Origin: G963668605 sp963668605
GTDB taxonomy: Bacteria; Acidobacteriota; Terriglobia; Bryobacterales; Bryobacteraceae
Length of the DNA: 64,000 bases
Direction: 5' to 3'
NCBI GenBank assembly: GCA_963668605.1
Contig: OY764903.1
Coordinates: 620,001 to 684,000, forward strand
Both the position numbers and the translations under genes were made by a program. The notes beneath the pieces were generated by a model. That model saw only the letters and a list, made by a program, of their open reading frames with translations, was not told the DNA's origin and did not search any database. Shown in pieces: positions 60,158 to 64,000 of the stretch (within the stretch, counting starts at the first letter, position 1; each line of letters starts with the position of its first letter).

Positions 60158-62435
60158 GGGCGCTGTAGCTTGCATAGGAGGTATAGCCATAGCGCGTCTT
60201 GGACTTGAGATCCCAACCGTTCAGGATTGTGCCCAACAACTCGATGTCGTCTTCCCTCAGTCTCTCCTTCGACCGCAACGCCTCATCGCGGGTAGTCTTG
60301 CCGGCCCTCAATACGAGGATGGCGGCATCTGCCAGCCGGCCGAGCACTCTTGCATCCGCCACGTATAGCATCGGTGGCGTGTCGATAATCACCGTATCGA
60401 ACTCCTTGCGGAAGCGTTGCAGCAACTCCGACATCCGATCCGAATAGAGCAGGTTCGAGATACTCGCGGTCCCTGGCCCGCTCGGCACGATGCTCAGCCC
60501 TTGGATTTCGGTCTCCCGTACGAGAGCCTGCATAGGCGCGTCGGCGATAGCGGTCCGTTCACGCAACAGGTCGCTCAAGCCCCAGTTGTTCGGCAAGCCG
60601 AAAATATTGTGGAGTTGCGGTTTGCGCATGTCGGCGTCGATCAACAGGACCTTTTGATTGATTTCAGCCAAGGCCAGCGAGACGTTGCACGCGGTCGTGC
60701 TCTTTCCGTCGCCGCGGTTGGGGCTGGTCATCAGAATTACGCGCGGCCGCCGCCGCGATCTGCCTCCGACGAGAATCGAGGCGAGCGTGCTGCGGAACGA
60801 TTCCGCCATGATCGATGGGCGGTCCTGCCACGTGACCAACTCCACACGCTCTTTGAGAGAATTGACTTCGCGAGATGGATTCCAAATGGAGATCGTGCCT
60901 TTCCGTCCGCCTCCCATTCCATTCACGATCGAACGCTGCTCTGGAATGACGCCGAGCTCCGGCACACGCAAGTGGAAGGGCGTTTCGCCAGGCGCTTTCA
61001 ATTTGCGATTGACATAGTCTCCGGAGAAAACAAAAGCGAGCGCCAGCGCGAGGCTGCCTGCCAGGCCCATCAAGAAATTGCGAACCAGGTCCGGCTTATA
61101 TGGACTTCTGGGCGGCTCCGCCGCGTCGACAACGCGGACGAGATTGGTGCTGATCGTTGATGCGATCGCGACCTCTTTCAGCTTTCTGAGAAGTTCGTCA
61201 TAGAGCTGCCGGAGCGAATTGACCTCTTGCGTGATGATGTCGTTGTAGAACGCTTTGCTGTTCTTGTCGGCGACCAGCGCGGCCTGCGCCGAGAAGGCGC
61301 TCAACAGCAGCCGTTCGCGCCGTTCGGCCGTCTTGTAGTCGTTCCCCACCCGCAGCATCACGCTCTCGCGTTCGCGCTTCAGCGTGGCTTCGAGTTCGTC
61401 GATCTGCAACTGCACCCGCTTCACTTTGTAGTGCTCGGGCGTCAATTGCGCGGAGAGGTCGGCCAGTTCGCGGCGCAGATCGGCGAGCTTGCTCTTATAG
61501 CCGCTTAACCGGTCGTTGTCCATGACCTGTGGCAGCGATTCCACCGGACCAGTACCTGCCACTTCATAGACCGACTGCTTGTTCATTCGCTCGGCCTGCG
61601 CGCGGGCGAGTTCGTCCTGCAATTTCAGCAGGCTCTCCATGCGTACATCCTGCTTGTCGGCCGTCAACAGTAATCCCGCCGATGCGCGGTACGTCTGCAA
61701 ATCTCTCTCCGCGCTCTGCAGCTTATCTTTGAGCTCGGCGAGTTGCTTGGTAAGCCACTGGCTGTTGCGTTGTGTTGCTTCCCAGCGCGCCGCCATTCCG
61801 GAATCGACATACTCGCGGGTCAGAGAGTTTGCGAAATCCGCAGAGAGGCGCGGATCGGGAGAGTCGCAGAGAATCTCGATCATGCGCGTGTTTTCAACGA
61901 CCCGGACTGTCAAGTCCACCATGGGAAGCGCCGCGCGATCTTGCTCCCCGGATGGCGCCAGCGGAATTCCCAGAGCTTTGGCCCACGCGGTCAGGTGGTC
62001 CGGCGGGTGGTTGGACCAGTCGTGCGGCTTGGACTTGAGCAGGGTGTTGACGTTGGTTCGCAGAGTGCGGCTCTGCAATACTCTGGCCTGTGTCTGTATG
62101 TACGATTCCGGCGTCAGCGATCCACCACCGCCGTCCTGGGATCCCAGGCGTATGGAAGAGAGGTTCTCCGGAATGCCTTGAATTTCAATCGTTGTTCTTG
62201 CCTGATAGAGCGGTGTCTCACGAAAGGTAATTGCCGCCGTCGTTAGCATGCCGACAAATGTGATCGCGATCACGGTCCACTTGCGGAACTTGAGCAGATG
62301 CCAATACTCGAGCAGGCCCGATGCTTCGGACTGGTCGGATCCCAGTCCTTCCATCGGCTCCAGGTAGACAACCTGCGGCGATGGTGTGTTTTGATTTGTT
62401 CGCACTGGGAGTAGCGAATCACTAGCTGGCTGCAT
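60144..62435 (-). CDS. wzc: Polysaccharide co-polymerase with bacterial tyrosine kinase domain (Wzc-like)
   Basis: 763 residues. Wzz domain with a first membrane helix at about 52-72, long periplasmic coiled coil (about 215-425), second helix at about 452-471, then a BY-kinase domain: Walker A SPNRGDGKST (571-580), Walker A-prime LLIDADMRKP (597-606) and FDTVIIDTPP for Walker B. The C-terminal tyrosine cluster has four Tyr (749, 751, 754, 757), the usual autophosphorylation sites. It regulates chain length and export in Wzy-dependent systems, together with the Wza-like protein encoded 58 bp upstream. The domain set is complete. Confidence 0.93.
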   Translation of the reverse strand: MQPASDSLLPVRTNQNTPSPQVVYLEPMEGLGSDQSEASGLLEYWHLLKFRKWTVIAITFVGMLTTAAITFRETPLYQARTTIEIQGIPENLSSIRLGSQDGGGGSLTPESYIQTQARVLQSRTLRTNVNTLLKSKPHDWSNHPPDHLTAWAKALGIPLAPSGEQDRAALPMVDLTVRVVENTRMIEILCDSPDPRLSADFANSLTREYVDSGMAARWEATQRNSQWLTKQLAELKDKLQSAERDLQTYRASAGLLLTADKQDVRMESLLKLQDELARAQAERMNKQSVYEVAGTGPVESLPQVMDNDRLSGYKSKLADLRRELADLSAQLTPEHYKVKRVQLQIDELEATLKRERESVMLRVGNDYKTAERRERLLLSAFSAQAALVADKNSKAFYNDIITQEVNSLRQLYDELLRKLKEVAIASTISTNLVRVVDAAEPPRSPYKPDLVRNFLMGLAGSLALALAFVFSGDYVNRKLKAPGETPFHLRVPELGVIPEQRSIVNGMGGGRKGTISIWNPSREVNSLKERVELVTWQDRPSIMAESFRSTLASILVGGRSRRRPRVILMTSPNRGDGKSTTACNVSLALAEINQKVLLIDADMRKPQLHNIFGLPNNWGLSDLLRERTAIADAPMQALVRETEIQGLSIVPSGPGTASISNLLYSDRMSELLQRFRKEFDTVIIDTPPMLYVADARVLGRLADAAILVLRAGKTTRDEALRSKERLREDDIELLGTILNGWDLKSKTRYGYTSYASYSAHETS

Positions 62436-62493
62436 ACATTCCTCCGTAAGACTGCTCTACTTTCGGACCTCGCTCAAAAGCGAACCGCCGGGA

Positions 62494-63435
62494 CTAATAC
62501 TTGCCGAGAATGAAAATCCCGGTTGTGATTGCCGACATACTCGCCGCTTGAACGAATGTCATCAACTGGCTGGACGGCACCATGACAATATCGCCGGGCG
62601 TCAGTTCGAGGTCCTTGATCCTACCGTCCATCATCTTTTTCAGATCGATCATCGCCGCCGAGGTTTGCACGCCCGCGTCGTTGACGTGAACGATCATGGT
62701 TTTCGCTGGAGATGCTGTGCGCGTGAAGCCGCCCGCCAAAGCGACTACCTTCTTGATGGAGATGCGGTCCTGTATCACTAGTTCGACGGCTCCCGGCTTA
62801 TTTACCTCGCCGGAGATGTGAACCATCCTTGGCTGCTTCTGCTCGGAGAGGTAAACCACGTCGTCGGGCTTGAGCGCCAGCGTGGACGCCGGACCTCGCC
62901 CGTCCATCACGTCGCTGAGTTTGAGCTCGACGACGTTGTATCGGCCGTCCTGTTCAGGATGTGCGCCGGGATAGCCGATCGGACCGAAGGTCGCGCTGCG
63001 CGTCACCGTCACCGTTGGCCCGGCGTCCTTCGGGCCTCCGGCGCGAGCGATCACATCCAGCAGCGTCATCGCGCCCTCCATCTGCAACTTCCCGGGACGC
63101 GCGACGGCGCCTGTCACCGTCACCGGTTGGCTGCGGAACTCGGAGACGAAGAGTATGACGTGAGGTTGCTTCACATAGCGGCGCAATAGGTCGGCTATGC
63201 GCTGCTCGGCCTGCTCCACCGTCAGGCCCGCGACATGCACCTTCCCGATCATGGGCAGATTCAGATCTCCCGACGCACTTACGCGCCAGGATTTGCTGAT
63301 CTCCTCCGCGTCGACCGCAGTGATCGTGATCGTGTCCTCGGCTCCGATCTTAATCTCCAGCGCGGATAGCGCGTACGCCGCAAATAGCAACACCGCAGCG
63401 AGGCGGATGGATCGAGCCACCTTGAATTGGATCAT
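62494..63435 (-). CDS. Polysaccharide export protein (Wza-like, SLBB domains)
   Basis: 313 residues. A signal peptide covers residues 1-25. The export domain follows (DTITITAVDAEEISKSWRVS, GDLNLPMIGKVHVAGLTVEQ), then two SLBB-type domains (PVTVTGAVARPGKLQMEGAM and VHISGEVNKPGAVELVIQDR). The C-terminus ends in a hydrophobic stretch (AASMSAITTGIFILGKY). There is no lipobox Cys, so it may be anchored by its C-terminal helix. It would form the outer-membrane exit channel for the polymer and is the first gene of the tightly packed operon. Confidence 0.9.
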   Translation of the reverse strand: MIQFKVARSIRLAAVLLFAAYALSALEIKIGAEDTITITAVDAEEISKSWRVSASGDLNLPMIGKVHVAGLTVEQAEQRIADLLRRYVKQPHVILFVSEFRSQPVTVTGAVARPGKLQMEGAMTLLDVIARAGGPKDAGPTVTVTRSATFGPIGYPGAHPEQDGRYNVVELKLSDVMDGRGPASTLALKPDDVVYLSEQKQPRMVHISGEVNKPGAVELVIQDRISIKKVVALAGGFTRTASPAKTMIVHVNDAGVQTSAAMIDLKKMMDGRIKDLELTPGDIVMVPSSQLMTFVQAASMSAITTGIFILGKY

Positions 63436-63466
63436 TGGAAACCTGCCTTCCGTTCAGTTGCCGCCA

Positions 63467-63485
63467 TGGAGCGGCCGGCGCTCCA
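63467..63485. terminator. Short hairpin before the export operon
   Basis: TGGAGCG (63467-63473) and CGCTCCA (63479-63485) form a perfect 7-bp stem with a 5-nt GCCGG loop. It lies between the stop of the partial secreted-protein gene (63511) and the start of the Wza-like gene (63435). It may terminate the upstream transcript; the operon promoter would then lie in the 31 bp downstream or further upstream. There is no T-tract. Confidence 0.45.
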
Positions 63486-63510
63486 CAGCGCGGATACGAT
63501 TGACGAGGGC

Positions 63511-64000
63511 CTATCGCAGATTCACCGACATTGGCTGCGAGGCGCCTTTCAGATTCGCGGCTGTGACCGCGATGGATTGCAGTAGGTTGAGATCGCCCGT
63601 AACGCGCAGCGTGATAGTTGCTGTGAATTGGCTGCCGTACGGTTTCGATGCATCGCTTTGATACCAGGCACGGAAGGGCGCTTCCGCGTTCGCGGTGAGT
63701 GTTGTGGTCTGCACGTTGCCTCCCGTGACGGGCGTGATTTGAAATGTCAGGTCCGTTATCGAGCGCGGTGTCGAGATGCCGGTCACGAGCAAATCCATGC
63801 TGTTCGCGGTGCGATTGGCGACCTGTAGATTGCGCAGTTGTGGGACCGCCGAATCTACCAACATTGTCTTGGCTGGCTGCGGATTCGGAGTCAGATTAAC
63901 TTTCGCTGTGGCGAGATTGACACCGAGTGTAATTGAACCGGCCACGGTGCCGCTTTGAAACTGGATCTGCTTGAGTCCCTGGCCGAAGATCGCATCGGTC
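63511..64000 (-). CDS. Secreted beta-sandwich protein, C-terminal part
   Basis: The frame is open to the window edge; 162 residues are visible, ending SQPMSVNLR. The sequence is rich in Thr, Val and Gly with beta-strand periodicity (QSGTVAGSITLGVNLATAKV, LTFQITPVTGGNVQTTTLTA), resembling Ig-like or cohesin-like modules near the end of large secreted acidobacterial proteins. No catalytic motif is visible, and I do not recognise a specific family. It is upstream of the export operon on the same strand with a 75-bp gap containing a small hairpin. Confidence 0.65.
   Translation of the reverse strand, partial: TDAIFGQGLKQIQFQSGTVAGSITLGVNLATAKVNLTPNPQPAKTMLVDSAVPQLRNLQVANRTANSMDLLVTGISTPRSITDLTFQITPVTGGNVQTTTLTANAEAPFRAWYQSDASKPYGSQFTATITLRVTGDLNLLQSIAVTAANLKGASQPMSVNLR

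Noticed and set aside
20564..63435. Exosortase/PEP-CTERM system
   Set aside because: Several gene types here are common companions of exosortases (VanZ-like, FemAB-like, Wzc), but no exosortase gene or PEP-CTERM tail was found in the window.
1..64000. CRISPR arrays, prophage or intact insertion sequences
   Set aside because: No regularly spaced repeats, phage structural genes or transposase motifs were seen; dense open frames on the opposite strand of real genes are explained by high GC content.

Overview
The window reads as a high-GC Gram-negative genome, most likely an Acidobacteriota of the Bryobacterales/Solibacterales type. This is inferred from gene content, not from a marker gene: two roughly 1,100-residue TonB-dependent receptors with an N-terminal carboxypeptidase-regulatory-like domain and no SusD partner, several Tat-exported sulfatases, a DUF1080 lipoprotein, an NtrYX-like two-component pair and a very large exopolysaccharide locus. 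No rRNA, tRNA, CRISPR array, prophage or intact insertion sequence was seen.

Left part (1-20.5 kb), polymer scavenging and sensing. It opens with the end of a glutaminase-A-like secreted protein, then an ECF sigma factor with an overlapping zinc-finger anti-sigma gene, and a Tat-exported sulfatase. A 110-bp cruciform-like inverted repeat separates this from a sigma-54 response regulator and its histidine kinase on the minus strand. Two receptor-sulfatase pairs then face each other, meeting at a hairpin near 13.2 kb: 8.1-13.2 kb on the plus strand and 13.3-18.3 kb on the minus strand. A Tat-type amidohydrolase and a DUF1080 lipoprotein follow. The gap at 11.44-11.78 kb carries two apparent gene relics, the tail of an ECF sigma factor (minus) and the tail of another sulfatase broken by a TGA (plus). 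A third relic precedes the amidohydrolase.

Right part (20.5-64 kb), a cell-surface polysaccharide locus. A nucleotide-sugar dehydrogenase and a 1,231-residue secreted multidomain beta-helix protein sit at its left edge. From about 63.4 kb down to 26.0 kb, every gene (about 30) lies on the minus strand, mostly with gaps below 25 bp or stop/start overlaps. The order of transcription is: Wza-like export protein, Wzc-like tyrosine kinase, VanZ-like protein, initiating sugar transferase, aminotransferase, 4,6-dehydratase, ABC permease, NeuB, MaoC-SDR fusion, acyl carrier protein, GNAT, deacetylase, NeuC, NeuA, 2-hydroxyacid dehydrogenase, Wzt-like ATPase, two methyltransferases flanking a GT-B enzyme, two glycosyltransferases, and an O-antigen ligase/polymerase. 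After a 169-bp gap with two hairpins come a deacetylase, a FemAB/CelD-like protein, a GNAT, two GT4 enzymes, a beta-helix protein, another GT4, an FkbH-like protein, a deacetylase, a CapK-like ligase and a GT2.

How the genes fit together (inference). The dehydratase, aminotransferase, NeuC, NeuB and NeuA families together could build a CMP-activated nonulosonic acid of the legionaminic type. The acyl carrier protein, FkbH-like protein, MaoC-SDR fusion and CapK-like ligase suggest that an unusual acyl or glyceryl group is built on a carrier and put on the polymer. The polymer would be trimmed by three deacetylases, decorated by GNAT and methyltransferase enzymes, and exported by a machine with both ABC-type (Wzm/Wzt) and Wza/Wzc parts. 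The two beta-helix proteins may bind, cut or epimerise it. No Wzx flippase and no exosortase were found in the window.
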